Shown here piece by piece: positions 1-11,591 of a stretch of 64,000 bases of DNA; position 1 is the first letter of the stretch, and each line of letters begins with the position of its first letter. Made by a program: the position numbers and the translations under genes. The DNA is taken from positions 33,240 through 97,239 of the forward strand of contig QAXH01004319.1 of NCBI GenBank assembly GCA_004335635.1, read 5' to 3'. The notes below the pieces were generated by a model. It saw only the letters and a list, made by a program, of their open reading frames with translations. It was not told where the DNA came from and ran no database searches. Origin of the DNA: Chloromonas sp. AAM2. Its lineage: Eukaryota > Chlorophyta > Chlorophyceae > Chlamydomonadales > Chlamydomonadaceae.

Positions 1-400
1 GAGCCACTGCAACCAATCATTCAAAGCAAAAGCGATGAATGTAATTCAATAGACTGACGGCCTACAGCCGCTCGTACCGCTGCTCTCCTCGGCAGCAAAC
101 GCCTCTCAAGCAACTGCAGTTAAGACCATAAATCAAAGTGGACTGAGAAGAAGGGACTGAAAGTATTAGATCTGATTTTTTGTCCATCAGCAAAGGGCCA
201 TGCGCATTGTGCAGCAATAAGCATCACCGCACAAAGCCGTTACCAACCATTTGCAAACACAAACAAACTGAGCCCAGTCCCTTGCGCAGTTTTGCAGTTC
301 TACGCTGCTTGAAAGTGTCATCAAACAGCTGGGCCTTGCGTACATTGCATTGCACCAGTACCACTTCAGTTCGTACTGATGATTGCATTGGCCGGCTTAC

Positions 401-692
401 CGTCTAGCTTCCTCTGTCTGTCCTTGACCTGCATGGTTCGGTCCTCCCGCTTGAACTCACGCGCCATCTGCAGCGGAAAAAATATCAAACACCATGCGCC
501 CGGGCCGTCAGTCCGCACGACAAGTCCTTCCAAGAGAACAATACACATCCCGATCTTGTACCTTTTGACGGCGTAAAGGAGACATACATGATTGTAAACG
601 AACCAGAGGTTGCAATACAGGCATGGCTGGGCACTGCAGGGGACGCCAACCCTGTTAATCGTCCTCATCAGCTCCCTTATCAACTCTACACT
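401..692 (-). CDS. Two candidate exons of an unrecognised, partial gene
   Basis: Two short stretches on the minus strand look like exons. The first (651-692) follows a TGCAG acceptor and encodes SVELIRELMRTINR. The second (401-467) follows a pyrimidine-rich CCGCTGCAG acceptor, begins with ATG and encodes MAREFKREDRTMQVKDRQRK and a few more residues, ending at a GTAAGC donor. The first ends in phase 0 and the second starts in phase 0, so they can be joined. The peptide is highly charged and probably helical. I do not recognise the family. It may be the 3' part of the BAR-like gene to the right if that gene does not stop at 1520, or a separate gene running off the left edge. Nothing else between 1 and 400 could be supported. 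Confidence 0.35.
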
Positions 693-1427
693 CTGCACGT
701 CAACCCGCTCACCACGCCCTCTTCCGCCCCCTCGTCGAATGCTCCCGCTCCTCCGGCTGGTGTGCCCTGCACGCTGCCCTCCTCGCTGCGCGTGGGGCCG
801 GGCTCCCGCATGTCATACTCCTCGCCCACATTCTCATCCGCACGGGGATGCGTGCACCTGAAAACATACGGAGATGTTTGTATTCTTTACTCTATAAGTA
901 GTAATGTAAGATACGAACTGTTGTATTCTTTGCCCACAGTCTTATCCGCACGAGGATGCGTGTGCCTGAAGTTGGGCAGGAGAGAGAACAACACAGACGT
1001 AAGATGAACAATCGTTGACGACACTTGCATCGGCATTAGGATGTGTGCATCTGGGAGCAGGCACGGTAGCAAAAAGCGACGAGCCGTGACTGGTACAAAT
1101 CGCCAGACGCAAACGTCAAAAGGTACCGGTCGCATGGGGGGGTCGAGAGGGGGGGGCGGGTTCGCAGGGGGGCGTGCTTGCAGGGCAGCAGAAGGAATGA
1201 CAGAGACGTCAGATGAATCGCATAGCACTGTGGCATGAACCGACATGCGACGCAAAGTGGCTAGAATCATCATGCACGGAATGTGTCACTGACCAACCAT
1301 GGCAACAGATCCTCGCTTTGAACCAACAGATTGGAGCGCACGGCACATAAGCAACCACTTGGTTAGTTATTTGAATGACGTGGGTCGACAAGGGCAGTGC
1401 CAGCTGCCGCCATTCCGCGTACACCGC

Positions 1428-1432
1428 TTACA
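1428..1432 (-). terminator. TGTAA poly(A) signal, BAR-like gene
   Basis: TGTAA on the minus strand lies about 90 nt downstream of the candidate stop codon at 1520-1522, a normal distance for a chlorophyte 3' end. It supports ending the gene there. Confidence 0.4.
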
Positions 1433-1519
1433 TGTTTAATGTGTGGCATCAAAAACCAAGTCGGCCATTAGTAATCTAATGACAAGGGGGGTGGCCTTGC
1501 TCATCACTGGCTGCTCAGG

Positions 1520-4023
1520 CTAGGTCAGGTCCCGACTGAATGTGTATGTGATACTATAGATGTAGCCCATGTGGGTGCTCATGCAAGCGGAACGACGCTC
1601 ATGCAGTGGTGTTGCATCGCCTTGCCTGTACAGGGCCCCCTTGATGCCTCCACCAGTCCTGCTGGTCAGCTTGCCCCGCGTGGACAGGCCACGTGCCCCG
1701 CGCTTGACGCCTGTGAATCATCAGTGGCCATGCAGTACATGCTTCATCACACATCCAGCGCTGGGTCTCGTTGCAAAGGTTCGCCAAGCGCAACGTCTTC
1801 ATTTCGGTGTCTTGTACGACTGGTGTCCAGAGTTCGACTGAAAGTCCAACGGCACGCTGCCTACCTAGTCTTTTGCGTTGGTCTTTCTCTGCCTTCTTCT
1901 CCATCTTCTGAACCTTGGAGATGCTCCGTTGCAGGCGAGAGCGCAGCCGCTCGAGCTCGGGAAACCGCTCCTGCAAAACCAGGCAAACTGGACAAAATGC
2001 ATTCAACACAATCAACAGACAGACACAGATAACACGGCCTTGCTACAAACAACTGGCACAACATGGCGCAATCAAGTCTGTGGACTGGCGCATCAGATCG
2101 CAAGATTCGCAAACAAGTCACGAGACCTTCGGCAGTAAAAAAAAAAAAAAAAAGTTGTCTGGCCGCAATCGAGATCGCTTGAACTTTATTTTGCATGCAC
2201 GCCCCGGGAGCTACAATCAAGTCTGACAAACACAAACGCTAGCGCGCTCTGTGGAGGGTGCGTCGAGGTACACAGAGTCAACACTTCGCTGTTTCTCACC
2301 CGGACGGTTTCCAGAGCGTCGGACCACTGAGTAAGCGGGCGGCGAACCTTGAGCTGCAGCCTGGCCTCGAACTCCTGGGCAGCCGCGCGAATGGCCGTGT
2401 CGTTCATCTCGCCACCTGAAAAAGCACGACAAAAAACACGAGTCGATGAGACCTGGGCGAAACACTGGAGCTGACCGTCATGTCCAAAAAGAGAGCGCGT
2501 GCATCTTTCAAACATCTCCTGCATGTGCAGAAAGAAGGGGGAAGCGGCCTTTCTTTTAAGCCTGTGCAAAATAGAATGCAGTTCCACCTTGTTTTCCAAT
2601 CCAACTCCAAGCGAGCTGAGGCTTTAAAGCACTTCTTAGCAGCTGCCGCATTCATCAAACCCCGCTGCTAGAGTCAAGCGCATGACTGTCATTCATGTCT
2701 CCTTCACGGCTACTCTACACATGGCTGGAGTGTCGGGCCCGTTCGCTTACCTGCAATGTTGGGGTGGTTATGCGAGGTGGTTGCCCGGATGGGCTCCGCC
2801 AGGCCCCCCTCAACCTGGTCCCAAACACGAGGCAGGGGGGCGCGCAGAAGCGGCAAGACACCCTCGTACAGATCTGCACGGTCAGCACGACACAAAGATA
2901 ACAGCTGGTGAACAAAAGTGCACATGTGCACCGTTACCCTCAAAATATCTGCACAGGCGACACAACACAAATACACCCTGGTACGAAAAGCTTATGTATA
3001 CACGACGGGTGAGCAAAGCGTGCATGCACACCACAGTGTGTGCAAATCCTTTCATTTCCACGTATGCCATGGCTGCTGATGATTTCACATGCCCTAGTTC
3101 AGTTTGCCCAGCTGTAAGCTCGTGACCTACCCAGCAAGCCTGCTGCAGGGTTGTGACCTACTAGTAGTTTTTATGACCTACCCAGCGTTGCAGTCTCAAT
3201 GTCTGCCATGCCCTTCTGAAATGGAGTGATGGCGTCCGCCTTGAATGCCACAGCCTGCAGGCAGGCAGGCGTGCAAAACGATGAATGACGAGCACGTGAA
3301 AGGACGTGAAGGGACGCAGGTACACTCATGTTCTAATCGCATGTTCTACTGGGCTGCTACGTGGTTGTCGAAGAATGTGAGATGATCAATGGGTGCGTGG
3401 GTGAAAGGACGAAGGGTGCGAGGACATGAAGGGCATACGCAAGTTCGTGTGTACTTCGCACACGCGCAGTTTCGCTGAGCTTGCTCAAGGATACCAACTT
3501 TCGCAAAGAACGCAGGCTCACTCGTGTGTTCCACTGCTGGCTGCTAACAACGGAATTGCGATCAAGCACTGGGATTTCAACGGTCCTGCCGGCTTCTTCA
3601 CAAATGGCGTCAATTTGAAGCCCCAGCGCCAATCCATCCACACACCGCACTCACCTCCTGAAACATGTTCCAGACCTGCGCAATCGCAGGCAAGGCCTTA
3701 GAAACCGGAGGAAGAGTACAAAAGGGATGATCGTTGCTTTGACGCAGGTCTACCTCAGGCCTACCCTTGTGTTGACAATGTCGTCCGGGTTCTGCTTGGT
3801 GCTTTCGCGAGCGGTCTTTCGCACCATGCGCTCTGCCTGCGGCCAAGGACAAGATCACATTGAAAGTCTCAGTTTGACGTCAGGGTTGAACGACCGCCGG
3901 GAACAGGCGGCTCAATTGTTCAAGAATGTAGGTCAAGTCAAATGCACAGTGCTCGCCATCAGCATGCGTACCCTGCTCGCAGCCAGCGTGTCACGTATTG
4001 CCTCCGTCATTTGCGATGACGTG
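1520..4023 (-). CDS. BAR-domain-like coiled-coil protein (multi-exon, 5' end unresolved)
   Basis: Exons on the minus strand, 5' to 3': 3972-4023 (weaker), 3765-3836, 3655-3696, 3182-3254, 2751-2873, 2300-2415, 1865-1970 and terminal 1520-1710 with stop TAG. Reading phase is continuous from 3836 to the stop. The product has long amphipathic helices: FKADAITPFQKGMADIETAT, then a segment with LYEGVLPLLRAPLPRVWDQV, then a basic coiled coil containing RRPLTQWSDALETVRERFPE and RLQRSISKVQKMEKKAEKD. The last helix pair, with PL, a run of heptads and KVxKxEKK, resembles helix 2 of amphiphysin/BIN-type BAR domains, which dimerise and bind curved membranes. A third BAR helix is not obvious; the tail is K/R/G-rich. 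The BAR call is inference from pattern only. Other possible exons lie between 4030 and 4540 but their phases could not be reconciled. Confidence 0.5.
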
Positions 4024-7000
4024 CTTCAATCAAGCCGAACGTGCTGTCCTAGGTGATCTGTATGGCAGCACGAAGGAAATCGGTGCGCTGCGGTATGGAT
4101 GTGACATTGAGGGGGGATTGATGCGTCACCGCCCGCCATCAATGGACTGATGAGTCACGACCGTTTCTCAGGGCCATTGTGGCTTCACGAATGCACTCTG
4201 CGCTCTGTTGCAACAAAGAAGAAAGCTGTACGAACAAGGGGTTTCTGCGCGCTGAGGTCGTCTCTCGTTCTCGATCCGGAATCTGGTTTGCGCTTGCTGA
4301 TCTCACCTGTCATCGTCTCACCTGTCCGTGCTAGGTAGAGATTTAGTTATAAGTTGTGCTGCGCACCGAGGTCGCATCGGATGATGTCGTGTGCGATGCC
4401 CATACTCTTGGTCCAAATCCTGGAATTGCTCTCGGTCAGCACAGTTGGCTTGCCTGAAACTCACGCTGTAGTTCGGCAATTCGCTGCTCCAAAAACAATG
4501 AGCTGCCGTACTAAGTTGGTGCGGATGTCAGCTGTCAAGTCAGGATGGCGAGTGCAACCTTGACCGATGTTTGAACGTGTGACCAGATTAAGGTGCAGCG
4601 TTCCCGCTTTAAAGCAACCATTGTAAAGCCAGTGGCGGAGAGTGGAGAGTGGAGAAACCTCTCACATGCTGCAGTCGATGATAACCATGTAGGCTACACA
4701 CCCAGTGACACTGTGACCCCAGTGACCCCAGTGACAGTGAGCTGGCAACGCACCCAGTGACACTGACATTGGCTCCCTGCCCTCACACAGATACACATGT
4801 TTTTGCTGACACACACTGTTTTCAATGCCAGTCCCAAGAATTGTCCCAGAACTGGCAAACTTCTTTTTCAAAGGAGCTGCCGAGGTCTTGACTGACATGA
4901 GAATGGAATTGTCCAACTACGAGTGACATGCAAAGTATGGTGCCAGACTGTATTGCCGACCGTTTTCTAATGCATGATGCAAATGATGGCGCGTACAAGT
5001 ACATCTTGCAAACCGAGCAGCTCGTTCTTCCGCTGTCATTGTGTACATATTCTGGCCTAATTCGTTGTCATTTTTTGGTGGTTAACAGACCCATCATGGG
5101 GTGCGAATCCCCTTGCCCCTAAGGCACACTAGGCCGTTCGGAAATAGGCCCGTTTTGAAGTAGAGGGGTTCAAAAGGTCAATCACTGTTATAGGAACAGG
5201 TTGAAAGGCTCGGAAGTCAGGGTTTAGACCTCTGGGGTGACGTTCAGCTGCGGCTCGCATGATGTGTAAAACTATGCAGGACTGCAACTATAAAGGATGC
5301 TATGGGTTACTGACTGGAACGTCCCTGTCCTACGTAATCAATTACAAGTTGGTGAATGAAACAGTCAAATCAGATTAAAGTTCCAAAACCACCTTGGGTA
5401 GAAGCTACACTCAATCATTATAGACCATCTGTCACACACAAGCCAGTACAGCCTATGGACTAAGGATTGATATGGAGCTACATTTAATTGCAGGCCCCAT
5501 GCCTATATGGCTAACAGTGCATGAGATAAGCCAACCATGCGGCATGACATGACATGGCATGGCGATCCATGCACAAACGCATGACCCATTAACCTCAAAT
5601 CTCACGTGTCATCACGCCGTACTGAGCTAGCTTGGCTAGCTTTCTAACGTAATGAAGCATGAGACCACACATTGCTACAGCACTGCAACGTCAAGGCCAA
5701 AGCACATGGCGCACCAGCTAAAACATTAAAGTTACTAGCAGGGAACAGGGAACATTGACGTTATGTTGGGTTTGCACCAGCACAGGGAAAATGAGAACGC
5801 TGGTGTGTTCTTTGTGAGTTTCCAAAACTTAGTCTTGGTGCAAGCGTGGTACGTAGCACCACATGGGGAGCGCTTGAGCATGATGCTGGACCCATGATGC
5901 AAAAGACTGATTATCAAAAGGGTGCCATGTCTGGGTAGCAGCCCTTGCGTCCATGCGTCCATGCATCACACATCCAGACATCACACATGGAAAAAAAGAG
6001 GTTGGTCAGTTGTGGGACAATTCTTGGTAGTACCACTGGAGCCAGTGTTGTGAGTGCGTGTTGTGGGGGCCAAGTGTGCCAGGATTCCATGTTGGTCACA
6101 CGTGGTCTCACACATGTTCATGACAAGGCATGGCGGCACATGCAAGAGGATCCATGACTACCACACCTGCAACCGTACACATCACCCTACAGCGAGATAA
6201 GAAGCGCTCGTGATGTGCGACGGCGCACACACAGCAGGCAAATCTCATCTCAAAGCCGACAGGTGTGGCCTCACGCTGCCATGTGCAACGTACGTGCATG
6301 CAAGCATGCACAAGTTTGCATGCACAAGTGCTGTCACATGAGGCATGGGTGTCAACGCACTGGTTGTGTTCCATGCACACATGCATGCATGCATGCATGC
6401 GTACGTATGCACCAGCGCTGGCACATGCACTGTGCGTGGATGCATGCATGCTTTGACCACCCCCGAAGAAAGCTCGCTTCAACTTGCAAACCTTCAACAT
6501 TTGTTTCAGTACAATTGCGCGCCAGCCAACGAGATTATGAAACGTCCCAAGCGAACCACTTGCAACGTCATGCCAGCCTCACGGTTTGCAGCACAACCAC
6601 CGCCACCAACTAATCCACAACGGGAACTGCGAAACCCAAAGCGTGAACCAGCGCCCACGATGTAACATGCACACTGAACCTGATGTAACCCGCACACAGA
6701 AACGGTGCAATCATGTGACATTCTCATGTGACGTTCTCATGTGACGTTCTCATGTGACGTTCTCATGTGACGTCGAGCACAGCAGAGTTGGGTCACAGGC
6801 CTTATCGAGGAGTGATGAAGTGTAGAGATTGCATTGAATCGGGATACAGTCATGATACAGTCACCACCCTGGCTGTTGTGGCTGCCAACCCCATTCCCAC
6901 TAAAACAGCCCCTTGACACTCGGCAGGCAGCATCCTGCCGTTGCTTCATGCAAAAACTGCAGCTCATCCTGCTAGGGACGGCACAAGGGCGTGCCTGTAT

Positions 7001-8020
7001 TCAACCAAATTCCCTTGCGTGTCCGCGGCGAGCTGAAAGCAGGGTTCGCTGTACAACTGCTTACGCACGGCAATGTGGCCATTCGACCATGCACGTGATT
7101 CCAAAGCTGGTCACGTGGCAAAGCGGTTACTCACGCTCCTCCTGCCATGGGGCACCACAGAGGCTGAAAGAAATGCACTGGGCACCCGGCATCAACTCAA
7201 AAAGCGCATTGCTTGTGCCTGCGGTTGAGGCTGAGGAATGCACTCCAGCCATGCATGGGTTTGGAGGGGGTAAGTATGGGCATGTGCCTTTCCCTTCTGC
7301 TGTGCAGCCAAGCACCTCCTATGTGTCTCCATGTCCGGCAATGAATTGTACGGGGGCCCCACTCATAAGCCCGCTCATAAGCCTCATAAGCCTAAGGAGA
7401 CTGCATGCCACCATGAACACGAGCCCATGCCGCCATGCCACACACCAGAGTGTCCCGAGGCTGGCTGCATGGCCTGCGGAAGTGCAACAAAATGTGCCTC
7501 ACAAAATGCCATGGCCGCCCCCCATCGATCACACTCTTACAGAAACGTGCAGATGTGTGTCAGGCCAAGCCAACTGTACACGTATGTGCAGAAGTGCACG
7601 GGCTGAGCCACCACAGAACCCCTTCCTCTGCTTCACCCTGTGCAAGCCGCCACACATGGAACGCCGCCCTGTGCTGCGTTCACGCCACCAGGGCCACGAC
7701 GGTGTGCTCAACTTCCCACAGCTAGGCGCGCCATTTTCATCTTTGTGTTGATGGTTGTACATGAGCGACAGACAAGCCGCCGCACAAGAAGTTTCTGCCT
7801 TTGCTACACTCAGGCCACCATTCCAATCAGCCTGCCCCGACAGCCGCATACACCATGCCGTTACCATTCCACCAATATCCTCAACTGCACCTGCGTTGAA
7901 GTTGAAGTCAACCGCATGTTCTGATACTTGGTCTGATATGAAACGTCCGCCAATCCATGCCGGAACGAATGTCCGATGTGAAAAAACCGCTTTCCAACCG
8001 CTTTCCGTAAATCCATTGAA
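4024..8020. other. Region without a supportable gene
   Basis: Apart from possible 5' exons of the BAR-like gene at about 4130-4540, no exon chain could be built. The stretch contains short CCCAGTGACA-type repeats (4690-4770), fragments of a dispersed sequence reading TTTGCCAGTTCTGGGACAAT (4840-4885 minus, related at 5990-6025 plus), a block of overlapping GCATGC palindromes (6290-6450) and a TGACGT array at 6713-6773. A 305-codon open frame at 6834-7751 is treated under rejected items. Confidence 0.5.
6713..6773. repeat. 13-bp tandem array with TGACGT core
   Basis: Nearly five head-to-tail copies of ATGTGACGTTCTC; the first has ATT instead of GTT. Each later copy contains TGACGT, the half-site of CRE/bZIP binding elements. 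Whether this is regulatory or just a microsatellite cannot be told from sequence. Confidence 0.8.
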
Positions 8021-8025
8021 TTACA
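8021..8025 (-). terminator. TGTAA poly(A) signal, Q-rich protein gene
   Basis: TGTAA on the minus strand about 420 nt downstream of the stop codon at 8448-8450; it is the nearest TGTAA I found. Confidence 0.55.
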
Positions 8026-8447
8026 ATCCTACAATCGTCCCAATGCATTGCGATGTGGATTGAGTTCGTCCCTGAGCCACTTCAATAAGCCTATTTGCAG
8101 CAGGAACAACCTGCTGTTGAGATGCTGGCCACACAGCGACATCCAGATAGTGCTTTGCCAGATAGAACCATCCTGCTTCTGCATTTTCAACGCACAGGGC
8201 ATCGCACCCCACGTGTCTCCTGTACCAGCCACATCAAGCCCTAAACACTTGAGGGTACCAGGTCTGGCCTTATGTACATGCCACCATGACGTTCCAGATG
8301 CAGCCTGCCGTGGTGCATCCCAAACTCCATGCATCCCAGAGTCTGATCTGAGCTGATGATCTGATGGCACCCGTGCCATGCAGCCAAGGAAAAGGCATGG
8401 GCTCACATGCCATGCAGCTTGCACATACTTTCATGTGCCATGCTGCC

Positions 8448-11400
8448 TTAGGCAGCATTCCTATGTGTGGGTGGCGGAGGGGCAGGGGGCAGCATGGCCG
8501 GCATGGGCACCATGCCATGCATGCCATGTTGCTGGTACGGTTGCTCCTGAGCATGGTATCCATGCCGCCCCTGCCCCTGCCGTCTGTTACCACCATGCGG
8601 CCCATGTGACCCATGTGACCCATGGTAGATGTATCCATGGGATGCATGCGGTGGCGGCATGGGAAAACCGCCCCATGCAGGCGGCAGCTGCTGGCCAGCT
8701 ACCATGTGGTTGTAACCGCCCAAGTGGGCCACATGACCTGCCCCAGGCCACATGCCAGGCATGGGAATGATCATGTAAGGGCTGCCCATGGCCCCTGCAT
8801 GCTGTGCATGGGGCTGCATGGGCATGGTGTGCTGCTGGGCTAGGTTGAGGTAATATGAGGGAATGGTGGCGTTGATTGCAGGGTGGCTAACAGTGTGGCT
8901 GCTGCCGGTGCTGCTGATGCTGCTGTGCCGGCGCCGGTGCTGACTGGACATTCCAGCCGTGCTGCTGCCAGCTGTGCTGGTGCTACTGGCGGCGCTGGTG
9001 CCGTTGGTGCTGCGGGCTGCACAGTGGATGGCTGCAGCTACGCTGGCGTCCAGAGCAGCTGGTGCTGGGGCGGCAGCCCCAGCAGCACCATTGGCAGCGG
9101 CAGCGGCTGCTGCGACAGAAACGTCGCCATTGTCACCACCATTGGTGGCATCTATGCTAATGCTGCCAGCACTGGTTGCTGCTCCAGCAGCAGCAGCAGT
9201 TGCAGCAGGCGCTGGGCCAGCAGCAGCAGTTTGGGTCACATCACTAGACTGGCCGACCCTGGACGTGACCACACACACAGCGTGAGGAGAAGAGGGAGAA
9301 ACCGAAAGAGATACGGCCAGGGGGGACGGACCAGCACGTGCGTCACGTGAGGGGGGTGACGTGGCAGGGGGGGAGGGCCCACGTGGGGACGCAGCAGGGG
9401 AGCTGGGGCCGGGAGGGGTGGCAGTGCCGCCAGGGTGCTGCACCTGTAGTGGCCGGAGAAAAGACAAGCGGGTGTGTGTTGGCTGGAGTGCGTAGCAAGC
9501 CGTACATCATGATCAACTGATTTCTGCCTGGTTGGGCGATTTCTGCTCAAGGGGGATTTCTGCTTAGGAAGGGTTCTGCTCAAAGGGTGATTTCTGCTTT
9601 CTGCTCAAGGGTGCTGCACCAGCAGTGGGGACGGTAAGAAAACAGCTGTTTCAGGGGCCACGTGTTCCTGTACTTTCACACCGTCGGGGAAGAATGGTAA
9701 GACCAAGGCCTCGCCTAGCCGTAGTTGGTAGGTACACTGCAGGTTAAGTATCGTTTGTACGGGCCCTACTTTGTGTCACAAACCAGCCACATGCTCAGAC
9801 AGAAAGAAAAGGGACGATATCCAGAAAGCCAGCGTATTGTGTCATGTCAAAGTGCAGAAAGACAGCCAGCCTTACAAGGTAAGGTCTAGAATTGAAAACG
9901 ACAGCCGGATGCACGTGTTTTACCTTAAGTGTGAGGGCTGTAGCCCCAGTGCCTCTGGGCAGCGGAGGTTTGAACGCGCCCCCCACCCCCCCTGGGGAGA
10001 AGTACGTGTGTGAGCGCTGCAGGGGGTGCTGCATCTGCACGTGGGAGATGAGGAAACGTGTGAGAGACACGTGGGGCATGTGGGGCACGTGGTGTGTGAA
10101 GGCACGAGGTCAGGGTGAGCACAAGAGTGATAGGGTGTGGTGTGCGCATGTGAGGAGAAACGTGTGAGAGACATGTAATGCCGGTGGTGTGAGAAGAGGA
10201 ATAGTGTGAGAGAGCACATGGCCCAGGTGGTGTGACGGTTGTGACAAGCGTGAGAAAACGTGAAAAGCGTGAGCACGTGGTGTGACAATATTGGCATGGT
10301 GTGGTGGCGAAGCAAGCAGGCTGCAGCATGAGTAACGAAGAAAGACAACAAAAGTGTCGATTTCGCATTGTAGGCTACCCAAAAGCACTAAATTTGCATG
10401 TTCGCTGATTGATGCATTGATGTACGGATAAGCTACTTTAGTCCCTGGACAACAAACCCACCTGACGAAAGGGGCTGGGCAGCGGCTGTGGCGAGGGCGG
10501 TTGGCTCTGACATGCAATGGGGGGCGAAGGGCAGGGCTGCGACGGAGTGAGCGGCGACGCACCTCCACACCTGCAATTATGAAGTATTATTGATTATTCA
10601 TTACGAACTCTCAATTAGTTCATTTTACTTCACCTGAGTTTTTTGAAATGAATCATACTTTGGTGCCTAGCTTATGTGGTTACTTTGGTGCCTAGCTTAT
10701 GTCACTTTGCAATTACTTGCAGGACATTGTCCCAGCTGAAGTCACAGACTGTTAATGTGCGGATGCATGCAATCATGAAACCACAGAAACTCTGCGTGTT
10801 TTTTCATCATGTAGGTGCATGCAGTCATCATCATCACCATCATCATCACATGGCTTGTCATGGTTCAACACACGGTACTGCTGCTAGACACAATATCTCT
10901 CCAAGAATTACGCGCCTGACAATCATGAAGCCAAGAAAGCTCACTGGTAGCAGGGTGCAAAGTACGAATGCCATCATGGTTCCGAGTTAAAAGTGGGGCG
11001 GGTTGTTGAGAGGCACTGGACAGAGTTCCTGATTCCAGTGCGGGCCAAGCAAGGTATGCTTGTTGCCCAGATGCAGCTCAAGGTGATGGGACATCAGCTT
11101 TGGAGCCCTGTCCACAGGCACACATGAGGGCTGCGCATTGATGCCCGACCTCCTTAACCACGCCTACCGGCGTGCAATCTCTCTTTTCTTGCCCAGATGC
11201 GTGAATGATGCTTGAGCCATCCTGTGTCCCATTTGTGGTGCGATACAGATGTGAAATGAATAACATACACACACCGACACACACCTCGTCCCGTTCCCGC
11301 TGGTGGTCCCGTCATAGCCGCCATCGCCGCTGCTGCGGGCGTGGATGCAGCCGTTCTGGATCGGAGTGGTCGGGGGTTTCTGCTGAAACGGTCCAGAAAC

Positions 11401-11556
11401 GGTAGCATGTGCCGTGTTGAGTGTAAGGGTGGGACCAGGTGGGACGGCACTGGCGGTGGGGAGTTGGAGGGGGCCCGGAGGCGGGGCAGGGGGTGGGGCT
11501 CTCCAGCCTTTGAGATGCGATAACCGCTGCTGCTGCTCCTGCTCCTGCTGCTGCTG

Positions 11557-11591
<35 letters not shown>

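Noticed and set aside
2136..2152. A run of 17 A, possible processed retrocopy tail
   Set aside because: It lies in an intron of the BAR-like gene with no intronless copy of a gene next to it.
5080..5125. tRNA-like T-arm (GGTGCGAATCCCC)
   Set aside because: No matching acceptor stem, anticodon arm or D-arm could be folded upstream.
6834..7751. Open frame of 305 codons on the plus strand
   Set aside because: It starts with TTG, has no recognisable domain, is unusually rich in Cys/Pro/His and lies in gene-poor sequence with no matching exons. It is probably chance.
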